DNA of 57,841 bases from Patescibacteria group bacterium AH-259-L05. GTDB lineage: Bacteria; Patescibacteriota; Patescibacteriia; UBA2591; UBA6264. Made by a program: the position numbers and the translations under genes. Where the stretch lies: contig JALLOO010000005.1 in the NCBI GenBank assembly GCA_027717985.1, forward strand, positions 1-57,841. The letters run 5' to 3'. The notes under the pieces are model-generated. The model did no database searches. It was not told the DNA's origin and saw only the letters and a list, made by a program, of their open reading frames with translations. Positions 31,567 through 38,730 of this stretch are shown here, one piece after another (position 1 is the first letter of the stretch; the number at the start of each line of letters is the position of its first letter).

Positions 31567-32643
31567 CTACATTATAATGGTTTCGCCTTGTTTAGTTACT
31601 TCTTTTTTCTCAGCTATATTGAGCAATAAAAGAAATGATAAAATCATGCGCGCGAATATAATAATAAGGAATGAGAAAATCTTTCCGAGTAAACGAAGTA
31701 CAAAAAATAAAGCCACGGCAATACCAATAGATAATTCTTTTGCGCGCGGGCCTACAAAGTCTTTCAGCTTATCATTTACCACGCGTGCAATAAGAATATC
31801 AAATGTTTCATTTCCTTTGATGGTAATTCCTAATGATTGTTCTAATGCTTTTCGCTGTTGATTAAGAACTGAAGAAGGCATCTTCTGTGTTTGTTGGCTT
31901 AGTTGCTCTCGCACTAATGTCCCAATTTCAGGATTATTAAGCAACTCATTAATATCGAGACCTTCTAGATTCCCTATATCAATACTTTGCAACAATTCTG
32001 GAGAAATTTGATCCAATGAAAGCGATGAAGTCCCTCCGCCCTCTAACATAGATCCGGTTGTTAAGATCTCGTCAATAGTCATATTTTCATCGTAAAATGG
32101 CAAAATGCCGCTAATCAATCCGCTCGCGGGCTTTAACAAGATACGAAATACCTCAGATGGTATTTCAATTTCCTGCTGACCAATTTTTAATAAGGGATTA
32201 AAATAATAGGTCACGGCAATCATCAACGACAATCCTAAAACAAGAAAAGGCAGTCCTCGTTTCCATATTTTTCGTAAAACCATAGTTACGCGCTCCTGTT
32301 TTTCTACTAACATTCTCTCATAGGCAATAATTACCAATAATAAAAAAACAAGAGTTGCAATGCCATACATACCAAGCGTTAATTTTTCAACACCCACAAA
32401 AAACAGAAAAAAAGACTCTATGCCAAAGATAAAAGTTACAAATACTATGTTTCTTTGTTCAACTAAAAATAAAAAAGCTAAACTGAATGCTAAAAATAAT
32501 AACCAGCCAATGCCAATATATGTTAAATGGCTGAGGTCAGCAAACCCTTTGGTTAAAAACAATGATAATTGCCACCACAGAAAAACAGTGATGAGAAACA
32601 TCAAGAACGCAAAAATAATAACTTTAACTTTGGGAAGTGTCAT
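31567..32643 (-). CDS. Multi-pass membrane protein, 358 aa
   Basis: Five N-terminal transmembrane helices (about residues 5-160), an external domain of roughly 120 residues with a Ser/Gly-rich stretch (LEGGGTSSLSLDQISPELL), then two more helices near 295-340 and a charged tail. No family recognised. It starts 25 bp after the secreted DUF5667 protein gene on the same strand, so the two probably act together in the envelope. Confidence 0.78.
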   Translation of the reverse strand: MTLPKVKVIIFAFLMFLITVFLWWQLSLFLTKGFADLSHLTYIGIGWLLFLAFSLAFLFLVEQRNIVFVTFIFGIESFFLFFVGVEKLTLGMYGIATLVFLLLVIIAYERMLVEKQERVTMVLRKIWKRGLPFLVLGLSLMIAVTYYFNPLLKIGQQEIEIPSEVFRILLKPASGLISGILPFYDENMTIDEILTTGSMLEGGGTSSLSLDQISPELLQSIDIGNLEGLDINELLNNPEIGTLVREQLSQQTQKMPSSVLNQQRKALEQSLGITIKGNETFDILIARVVNDKLKDFVGPRAKELSIGIAVALFFVLRLLGKIFSFLIIIFARMILSFLLLLNIAEKKEVTKQGETIIM

Positions 32644-32667
32644 AAACTCAATTATCGCATACCATGG

Positions 32668-35190
32668 TCACGATGCGACCTCTATCACCGGCGTTGTCTC
32701 AAGTGTACCAAATCCGCACCCTTGCGGATTTGGATCAAATAAAATCGTGTTATCTGTTGAGGTGATTGCGTCGTAAATTGGATGCCAATGCTCTTTTCCA
32801 CATGCATCAGGCGCTGCTACCCGCAATGATGTTATAGAAATATACTTTCCTTGATGCTCAATCACCTTAATCTTTGGAGCTTTTATGTCAAATTGCGAAC
32901 TCACGAGGGCTTTCCCCTCTTTGTTATACGCTTTCAACGTAACTTCCTTTCCCTGCCATGATGATTGAATAAGCGGTCCATCAATACTACAGCCGGTTGC
33001 ATCACGACATGTCTCTTGAGGGCTCCCGCTAATTGTGGTCTGCCACGCAACAGTTCCATCCACCACAAGCTCAACCTTGATCGGCAAAAAGGTACGAATA
33101 TCTGGATCGCCATTGCTTGCTACAATCAAGTGCGCCCGATGCTCGGCTGGCAATGTGGATACTTTTGTCCATCCTGCATCCATATCTAATATCTCCCAAA
33201 AAATATCCCATATAGACGGCTCAGGCTCTTTTTCAACACACGTCCAACACGATACTTGTAAATCGGCCGCGCCGCTTGGATCAAGCGCACCAAACGCATC
33301 ACCGCCGCATTTCTTATCCTGCTCAGCACATACACGCTCACACTCTAAAACATCAGCAAAATACCCTTCTTTACAAATATCCTGACAGCTCCAGCACGCA
33401 CCGCCCTGAAGAAGATATTTAGCCACTTGGCAATATTGACGACCCTTACATGCTGGATCGCAGTAAGGTGGCACTATATTAGAACTTGTATTACTCGCCG
33501 GTCCTTTTGTAGTTCCTTCTGGACACTTTTCAGGAGGTGGTGGTGGAGGGAACTTAGATGGATCTGTTATATTAAGCCCAAAAAATGCTCCCCCTTCATC
33601 ACTCAATGTTTCAACTTCATCCTCTTCTGGCCAATCTTTGATCGTCGTGGCTGGAGCCTCATCTACTTCTTCTACGGTCTCTAATCCTGGTTCTTGATCA
33701 ACTGCCCCATCTACTATTATACTCACCGTCGGAATAGTTTCTTCTTCGGTGATACCTGACTCAGTTGTAGCTGGCTCTGACTCACATCCTACATTAGTGA
33801 CACTTCTACATCTAATTTTTGAACCTGGGCCCCAATCACTGGAAAACAATCCTCCAGAATCTCGAGAACATGTTTTAAGTGGATCCTCAGGAACTATAGA
33901 TTTTTTAAGACATGTCTCGGGACAACGCAACCCTGCAACAACCTCATTTATTTTTTGTTGCAATTTTTGACGTGTATTTTTACATAAATTCTCAGCAATA
34001 GCCCTGCCATCTCTACCCTTAAACCATATCCCGTCACCAGAACAATAGTTTGTGTCCGGATAGTGGATAAAATAGCTCCCGTCATAAACTATATTCCAGC
34101 CGCATCCTAAACTTTCTTGCGTGCCGTCTTTTCCAGTAATCCACCAATAATCATCATACTCTGCCCCACTTTCGGTATCATCAGATTCTGATTCATCATC
34201 TCCAAAAAGCCAACGACTAACTTCAGATAGTATACTGAGATTTGCTGTATTTTGTTCTTCATATTTTTTAGTAATCTCGGTAATATAACCTCCTCGTTCT
34301 TCTATCTTATCAATCTGCTCTAGGGCAGTATTCTTATATTTGGAATAACCTGCCAATGCCGTTTCAAAATCCTGTTCTTTTTTCTCACTCGCCATTGCTT
34401 GCGCCTCAGCAACTTTTTCAGCCGCATATGACATTGCTTTTTTTACTTTTTTCTCTGGACTAATTGTAAAGAAAAGGCTTGCCTTTTCAAAAAAGGTATC
34501 AAAAAAATAAAAGAAACTATTTGGTGTGATTCCCTGTGAGATGACTTCAGTAAAAGACGTTTGAGTAGTGGGCTCACCTTTCTCAACATCAAGCCGGTAG
34601 ATATCACCCTGTACCTCCACGAGTGGTCGAGAGGGTGAGCCAACTTGTCCGGGAGGGATATAATTAGGGTCTGGAGAAGTTGGAGACGGCTCTAGAGAAG
34701 GATCATAAGGAGGTTCATAATCCTCGCCCACACATTTGAACTTTAAATTAAGATCACAGGTCATGGTTGAACCAATAAGGAAGTTTTCATTACAATTGGG
34801 TCCCATACGCAGAAAATCAGGTTTTTCGGATGGAACGTCATACAAATCACGCTTAACAAATATTTTTTTAGAGCAACCGGCAGGACAGATAAATTTTTCA
34901 TATTCCTGAATCATCGCCTGCTCCACTTTCTTATTATTGCACAATTTTTTGCCCAAATCCTTGCGTTCTTCAAAAGCTTCACCTTCAAAAATTATGCGGC
35001 AATAATTCGTCCAATAACTTTGGGAAATGTGTCCGAGTATTATATACAAACCGCATCCATCTTCACCTGTTTCAGAACCCGGATTCGGAGGGAATACCTT
35101 TATATCCTGGGCAAACGCATGCTCTGCAGTTGCAAAGCTAAAAATCACTGAGGTAATAATGATGAGTAAACTAAAAATTATATACTTCAT
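32668..35190 (-). CDS. Secreted cysteine-rich protein with DUF5667-like domain, 840 aa
   Basis: A signal peptide ends near HAFA (residue 27). Two copies of a Cys-rich module follow at about 45-153 and 362-469: each runs GCG, NYC, LC(K/N)N, CPxxC and a terminal C pair. Between them lies a DUF5667-like helical domain (about 221-300, ITPNSFFYFFDTFFEKASL and EKVAEAQAMAS). A Glu/Pro/Ser-rich linker leads to a third Cys-rich part (about 555-660) and a beta-rich C-terminus (about 670-840) of Ig-like character. No C-terminal anchor is seen. Probably an extracellular envelope protein. Confidence 0.8.
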   Translation of the reverse strand: MKYIIFSLLIIITSVIFSFATAEHAFAQDIKVFPPNPGSETGEDGCGLYIILGHISQSYWTNYCRIIFEGEAFEERKDLGKKLCNNKKVEQAMIQEYEKFICPAGCSKKIFVKRDLYDVPSEKPDFLRMGPNCNENFLIGSTMTCDLNLKFKCVGEDYEPPYDPSLEPSPTSPDPNYIPPGQVGSPSRPLVEVQGDIYRLDVEKGEPTTQTSFTEVISQGITPNSFFYFFDTFFEKASLFFTISPEKKVKKAMSYAAEKVAEAQAMASEKKEQDFETALAGYSKYKNTALEQIDKIEERGGYITEITKKYEEQNTANLSILSEVSRWLFGDDESESDDTESGAEYDDYWWITGKDGTQESLGCGWNIVYDGSYFIHYPDTNYCSGDGIWFKGRDGRAIAENLCKNTRQKLQQKINEVVAGLRCPETCLKKSIVPEDPLKTCSRDSGGLFSSDWGPGSKIRCRSVTNVGCESEPATTESGITEEETIPTVSIIVDGAVDQEPGLETVEEVDEAPATTIKDWPEEDEVETLSDEGGAFFGLNITDPSKFPPPPPPEKCPEGTTKGPASNTSSNIVPPYCDPACKGRQYCQVAKYLLQGGACWSCQDICKEGYFADVLECERVCAEQDKKCGGDAFGALDPSGAADLQVSCWTCVEKEPEPSIWDIFWEILDMDAGWTKVSTLPAEHRAHLIVASNGDPDIRTFLPIKVELVVDGTVAWQTTISGSPQETCRDATGCSIDGPLIQSSWQGKEVTLKAYNKEGKALVSSQFDIKAPKIKVIEHQGKYISITSLRVAAPDACGKEHWHPIYDAITSTDNTILFDPNPQGCGFGTLETTPVIEVAS

Positions 35191-35265
35191 ACTATATAGT
35201 CTAATTAATTATGAATATCCTGTCTATTATATTGTACCATAAAATTCTAAAAAACCAATACTGAC

Positions 35266-35293
35266 TTGACAAGAAAAAATAAGCTTGTATAAT
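35266..35293 (+). promoter_or_regulatory. Sigma-70 promoter
   Basis: TTGACA (35266-35271), 16-bp spacer, TATAAT (35288-35293). Confidence 0.92.
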
Positions 35294-35331
35294 GCCTTTG
35301 GTTACTTATCACAAGGAAAATGGAGGAAAAA

Positions 35332-35655
35332 ATGAATACTGACCAACTTTCTGATAAAGAATACCTCGAAAAAGCGCGTAGCATGCAATTTATTGGAGCC
35401 ACTGAAGAACATTTTGAATACCTGCATCCGGATGGCAATAGATATAAGAGTAAATTTGAATTTTATTGGAATACAACTAACGGCGATATTGATGTATGCC
35501 ATCTCGGCTGTAATGGTGCTGAATTTACAGGCAAAGTAAATGAAGATGGTTCAGTCACATTTTACTCTATACCAGATGGCTATCCAGAAGAAGCAGTATT
35601 TGAAAAAGCATTCAAGAAATTGCAAGAGGAATTTCTTACAAAGCAACAGCGATAA
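35332..35655 (+). CDS. Hypothetical protein, 107 aa
   Basis: ATG at 35332 follows ATGGAGGAAAAA; the in-frame ATG four codons upstream overlaps this site and is rejected. A small alpha+beta protein: helix, antiparallel strands (EYLHPDGNRYKSKFEFYW, GDIDVCHLGCNGAEFTG), C-terminal helix. No family known. Own promoter and terminator. Confidence 0.78.
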   Translation: MNTDQLSDKEYLEKARSMQFIGATEEHFEYLHPDGNRYKSKFEFYWNTTNGDIDVCHLGCNGAEFTGKVNEDGSVTFYSIPDGYPEEAVFEKAFKKLQEEFLTKQQR

Positions 35656-35658
35656 GAT

Positions 35659-35683
35659 AAAGCGGCAACTATGCCGCTTTTTA
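35659..35683 (+). terminator. Rho-independent terminator
   Basis: AAAGCGGC/GCCGCTTTTT. Confidence 0.9.
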
Positions 35684-35707
35684 GATTCCCAAAACAAACA
35701 TTACAAA

Positions 35708-35728
35708 ATCGGGAGTTGAACTCCCGAT
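35708..35728 (-). terminator. Terminator of the 45-aa zinc-ribbon gene
   Basis: ATCGGGAG/CTCCCGAT followed by TTTTG on the minus strand. Confidence 0.75.
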
Positions 35729-35799
35729 CTATGAACATAGTCGCGTTTCGGTGGTATCGTCTCCTCGCAACGGATAGATGACGATATACCTCCTCCTCT

Positions 35800-35937
35800 T
35801 CATACAACTATCTTCCATCCTTTTTCTGTTAACTCTTTTGTACAGGATGAGCATGCATTTATTTGTTGTCCATCTCGTCTTTCTAAAGTAAATATCTTGC
35901 GCTTTCGCCCGCATGACTGACACTTTTCCTCAGCCAT
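35800..35937 (-). CDS. Small zinc-ribbon protein, 45 aa
   Basis: ATG after AAAAGGAGGAAAC opens a 45-codon frame: MAEEKCQSCGRKRKIFTLE, then INACSSCTKELTEKGWKIVV. Two CxxC pairs about 20 residues apart form a compact zinc ribbon. The same pattern (CxxCGR, then CSxC, then L-x-K/E-GW) occurs in the 58-aa protein at 37739. It could bind nucleic acid or another protein. Own terminator. Confidence 0.8.
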   Translation of the reverse strand: MAEEKCQSCGRKRKIFTLERRDGQQINACSSCTKELTEKGWKIVV

Positions 35938-36014
35938 GTTTCCTCCTTTTTAAATCTTATTGTACATCAGACAAATATAGTATATCACCTTTAAAAAACT
36001 TTATCCACATCCTT

Positions 36015-36165
36015 TTTTTGTCATCCCGCACAATTCCCCTGTCACCCCGCACTCACAAAGTGAGTGCGGGGTGACAAAAAGGAGTTGAGTGCGGGATGAC
36101 AGGGGGGTTAACGCGGAGTGCGGGATGCGGGATGACAAAGGGGGGTCTGCGGGATGACAGGGATT
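36015..36165. repeat. Cluster of palindromic repeat family B units
   Basis: This 340-bp gene-free stretch (35938-36276) contains several overlapping TGTCATCCCGC / GTGCGGGATGACA units in both orientations, separated by short G-runs. It looks like serial insertion of one repeat into another. The largest perfect arm pair is CACCCCGCACTCAC/GTGAGTGCGGGGTG. The -35 box of the next gene follows directly. Confidence 0.85.
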
Positions 36166-36192
36166 GACAAAAATTTAAAAAAAGTGTATACT
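36164..36192 (+). promoter_or_regulatory. Sigma-70 promoter abutting the repeat cluster
   Basis: TTGACA (36164-36169), 17 bp, TATACT (36187-36192). The last repeat unit ends within the bases before TTGACA. Confidence 0.82.
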
Positions 36193-36276
36193 CTATAATA
36201 GATAGCTGCACAAGGCAGTTATCAACACCGTGTCACAGTGCGTGGCATTAACTTTCAGTGCGAAAGGAGGTATATT

Positions 36277-36837
36277 ATGAAAAGACCCACTATTGATGAA
36301 CTGAGAGAATGGCTCTTAAAAGCTCTATGGATTAATGACGGAAAAATGCGGCTTGCTTTTCGTTCATCCTATGTCAACTTTGATGAACCACGAGCAGACA
36401 TTCGGCTTGATTTAGACTCATACAAAGAATATGAAATTGGCGGTCGCTATTGGATCAATGGCATTAAGCGTTATCCAACTGATAAAAAATGGAATGGGAG
36501 ACAGGTTGCGGCAGGGTCATGGGAGCGCCTCGTCTTTGATACATCAAGGATTCTCTTTGGGATACCATCTGAAGAAGAGACGATTAAAGAAAGACAAGAT
36601 AGAACAGTCAGAATAGCTGCTTTTGTAAAATTAACTGGTCATATAAGAACGGGGGAAATAAAGAAAAAGATCGGTGGAACTAAAATAACAGATACGTTTT
36701 GCGCTGTCGCTTCAGACAGAGCTATAACACTAGGATACCAAGGTTCAAGATGTATTCTCAAACAACATATGTCTAACTACTCAACCCCGATTCTCCTCTT
36801 TTGGATCGGGAGTTTGGAAAAATTGGAGGAAAAATAA
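36277..36837 (+). CDS. Hypothetical protein, 186 aa
   Basis: ATG at 36277 follows GAAAGGAGGTATATT. MKRPTIDELREWLLKALW begins a helical N-terminus, followed by a beta-rich region with many aromatic and charged residues (YEIGGRYWINGIKRY). No family recognised. The leader upstream contains short inverted repeats (CTGC/GCAG), and CTTTC can pair with the GAAAG of the ribosome site. Own promoter and terminator. Confidence 0.75.
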   Translation: MKRPTIDELREWLLKALWINDGKMRLAFRSSYVNFDEPRADIRLDLDSYKEYEIGGRYWINGIKRYPTDKKWNGRQVAAGSWERLVFDTSRILFGIPSEEETIKERQDRTVRIAAFVKLTGHIRTGEIKKKIGGTKITDTFCAVASDRAITLGYQGSRCILKQHMSNYSTPILLFWIGSLEKLEEK

Positions 36838-36845
36838 CTCTTGTC

Positions 36846-36872
36846 AAAGGCAGGAATTCCACCTGCCTTTTG
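36846..36872 (+). terminator. Rho-independent terminator
   Basis: AAAGGCAGG-AATTCCA-CCTGCCTTTT. Confidence 0.9.
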
Positions 36873-36892
36873 CTTTTATACAAAAAACTCTA

Positions 36893-36920
36893 TTTACATG
36901 TTATAACAATATGTTACTAT
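36893..36920 (+). promoter_or_regulatory. Promoter of the thioredoxin-like gene
   Basis: TTTACA (36893-36898), 16 bp, TACTAT (36915-36920). Confidence 0.6.
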
Positions 36921-36956
36921 TAAACAGGCAATCGTTCATTAGAAAGGAGGTTATTC

Positions 36957-37679
36957 ATGAGCAAAGTATACAAAACGCTTGAACAGCTACTTGCTGATGA
37001 TCCACTCGAAACATTATTTCAAAAATTATTTGCAATCTATGATAACCAAGCTCGAAAAGAAGAAAAGTATAAAGATACTGCGCTGGCAATAGAGACCATA
37101 TTCACTGATGACGAAACAGCGAAAAAACTTGATGGACTTGACTGGAGAAATGAAAAAGACCGTGAAAAAATAGAACATATTCTAAAAGTAAAAGTTAAAG
37201 ATTTACAAGCACTGAGTCGTAGTAGAACAGAAACGGAAGCCAAGGTTAAAAAAGCAGTAAATGTCACCTCACTTAAAAAATCATGGAAAATGTTATTGAA
37301 AAATTCACCTATTGAAGAAATTGATATAAATACCTTTCCGCCTGATTCTGACAGACCTTTTATCGTATTCTATTCAACCGATTGGTGTATGCCATGTCAT
37401 ATAACCAAACCAACTCTTGCGCGACTTGCACGATTCTTTACCAAAGCAAAATTGTTTTACACTTCTGATAGAGTGCTTAAACATAGAGAAGATATAGAAT
37501 TTGTTCCCTGGTTAGCTGCGTATCTGCCCAACGGCGCAAAAGTAAGCAGCGAATGTGGTGGAACCACCAAAGAGCTATGGGATAACATGAATCTTCTCAT
37601 ATCTATGGGTCAAAGCTTTGAAGGAAAGGGCACACTTGTCTGTTCTGATGATGAATGTAAAATAGAGCCAAAAAAGTAA
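36957..37679 (+). CDS. Thioredoxin-fold protein with helical N-terminal domain, 240 aa
   Basis: Residues 1-110 are helical and highly charged, without a signal peptide. From about 133 a thioredoxin core begins: PFIVFYSTDWCMPCHITKPTL with the redox pair Cys144/Cys147 (WCMPC). The cis-Pro region may be IEFVPWLAAYLPNG. Two more cysteines lie at the C-terminus (LVCSDDECKIE). It is likely a cytoplasmic disulfide reductase with its own specificity domain. ATG follows GAAAGGAGGTTATTC. Confidence 0.8.
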   Translation: MSKVYKTLEQLLADDPLETLFQKLFAIYDNQARKEEKYKDTALAIETIFTDDETAKKLDGLDWRNEKDREKIEHILKVKVKDLQALSRSRTETEAKVKKAVNVTSLKKSWKMLLKNSPIEEIDINTFPPDSDRPFIVFYSTDWCMPCHITKPTLARLARFFTKAKLFYTSDRVLKHREDIEFVPWLAAYLPNGAKVSSECGGTTKELWDNMNLLISMGQSFEGKGTLVCSDDECKIEPKK

Positions 37680-37682
37680 ATG

Positions 37683-37712
37683 AAAAGCGGCAGTGAATCT
37701 ACTGTCGCTTTT
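37683..37712 (+). terminator. Rho-independent terminator
   Basis: AAAAGCGGCAGT/ACTGTCGCTTTT with a 6-nt loop. The same sequence type recurs at 38301. Confidence 0.88.
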
Positions 37713-37738
37713 GCTTTAATTTGAATCTAGAAACCGAA

Positions 37739-37915
37739 CTACCATACACCTGGTCCTGGAACTTCTTCCCATCCTTCCTTCTTTAGGTCAGATACACACA
37801 AAGAGCATACGCACATAGTTTGTTCTTTATCAGACTCTTCTTTTCTTACTACACGAGCGCCGTGTATCCGTAGGTTACGACGGCCACACTTTTCACATTT
37901 TTCCGGCATCGGCAT
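37739..37915 (-). CDS. Small zinc-ribbon protein, 58 aa
   Basis: ATG at 37915 follows GGAGGGAAAAAAAGG; a second ATG two codons later is also possible. MPMPEKCEKCGRRNLRIHGA, then MCVCSLCVSDLKKEGWEEV: two CxxC pairs with the same framing residues (CGR, CSxC, GW) as the 45-aa protein at 35800. The two are evidently paralogs. The C-terminus is Pro/Gly-rich. Own promoter at 37963. Confidence 0.8.
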   Translation of the reverse strand: MPMPEKCEKCGRRNLRIHGARVVRKEESDKEQTMCVCSLCVSDLKKEGWEEVPGPGVW

Positions 37916-37962
37916 CCTTTTTTTCCCTCCTTGTTTTAATTTTGTTATAACGTTACTAACTA

Positions 37963-37991
37963 ATGGTAGCAGGCTTTCAATAACTTGTCAA
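37963..37991 (-). promoter_or_regulatory. Sigma-70 promoter
   Basis: TTGACA (37986-37991), 17 bp, TACCAT (37963-37968), minus strand. Confidence 0.7.
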
Positions 37992-38026
37992 TGTATATAC
38001 ATGACAGAATCTTCCTCTTCCTCCTC

Positions 38027-38055
38027 TTGACAAAAACCTTGATTTGTGTTAAAAT
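38027..38055 (+). promoter_or_regulatory. Sigma-70 promoter
   Basis: TTGACA (38027-38032), 17 bp, TAAAAT (38050-38055). Confidence 0.85.
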
Positions 38056-38112
38056 ATATATAGTGTTCATGGTGAACAATTTTATAAAACTTAACTTAAC
38101 AGGAGGGATATC

Positions 38113-38286
38113 ATGCCTATCATTAGTTTCATAACTGGCGGAATGGTCGCAATGGGGCTTACCTACTTTGGCCTAACAATAGCAGAAGCAGCTGGACACC
38201 CTAAAGCACTTGGTCTCTGTATGGGGCTCTTACTAGCAATAGGATTGATTCTCCTTGAAGCTCTTCCTCTTACCTTCATACAGTAA
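38113..38286 (+). CDS. Two-helix membrane protein resembling ATP synthase subunit c, 57 aa
   Basis: ATG after AACAGGAGGGATATC. Helix 1 is glycine-rich (GGMVAMGLTYFGLTIAEAA), a short polar loop has GHPKA where subunit c has RQPEA, and helix 2 carries a buried Glu49 in GLILLEALPL, comparable to the ion-binding GLALIEALAI. Loop Pro to Glu distance is 19, against 18 in typical c subunits. It is shorter than c (about 70-90 aa), and no other ATP synthase gene is near. Resemblance only; an unrelated two-helix protein is possible. Confidence 0.65.
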   Translation: MPIISFITGGMVAMGLTYFGLTIAEAAGHPKALGLCMGLLLAIGLILLEALPLTFIQ

Positions 38287-38300
38287 GCCAGCCATAAATG

Positions 38301-38334
38301 AAAAGCGACAGCAAGTAAACCTACTGTCGCTTTT
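38301..38334 (+). terminator. Rho-independent terminator
   Basis: AAAAGCGACAG/CTGTCGCTTTT. Confidence 0.9.
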
Positions 38335-38345
38335 GCATTACGAAA

Positions 38346-38366
38346 ATCAGGAGTCAAGCTCCTGAT
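38346..38366 (-). terminator. Terminator of the heat-shock operon
   Basis: ATCAGGAG-TCAAG-CTCCTGAT followed by TTTT on the minus strand, 17 bp past the rhodanese stop. Confidence 0.8.
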
Positions 38367-38382
38367 TCTGTTTAATTAAACT

Positions 38383-38721
38383 TTATGATTCAAATGAGTA
38401 TCCTGCTTCTTCCCAATCTTTAAGGCCGCCTTCAAAATCTTTCACATTGGTATACCCGGCCTCAACTAACTTCTTGGCCACATACGGAGAAAGTTGACAT
38501 GAAAAACTCGCACAATACACAATAACCTCTTTGTTCTTGTCAAGAATTTGCTTCTCCACCTGTTCGACAAAATCATCTTTATGCGCATCAATGCACAGAG
38601 TGCCAGGAAGATGTCGCTTCGCATACGATTCTTCTCCTAACGTATCAATCAAAATAAAATCTTCTTTGCGGTCAATTTTTTGTTTGAGCTCTTCTCTTGT
38701 TATCTCCTTAAAGTCTTTCAT
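38383..38721 (-). CDS. Rhodanese-like domain protein
   Basis: 112 aa, single rhodanese domain. FILIDTLGEESYAKRHLPG (about 22-40) is the N-terminal CH2A-like motif, and IVYCASFSCQLS contains the candidate sulfur-carrying Cys70. The loop CASFSC is typical of small single-domain sulfurtransferases. It starts 9 bp after dnaK, making it the last gene of the heat-shock operon. Role may be persulfide transfer or redox sensing. Confidence 0.88.
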   Translation of the reverse strand: MKDFKEITREELKQKIDRKEDFILIDTLGEESYAKRHLPGTLCIDAHKDDFVEQVEKQILDKNKEVIVYCASFSCQLSPYVAKKLVEAGYTNVKDFEGGLKDWEEAGYSFES

Positions 38722-38730
38722 ATGCCTTTA

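Noticed and set aside
36015-36165. Possible CRISPR array
   Set aside because: Units are palindromic, overlap, alternate in orientation and lack regular spacers; no cas gene is near. They are dispersed repeats.
38163-38357. 64-codon frame opposite the two-helix protein
   Set aside because: It overlaps the 57-aa gene, which has promoter, ribosome site and terminator in the correct order; the opposite frame has none.
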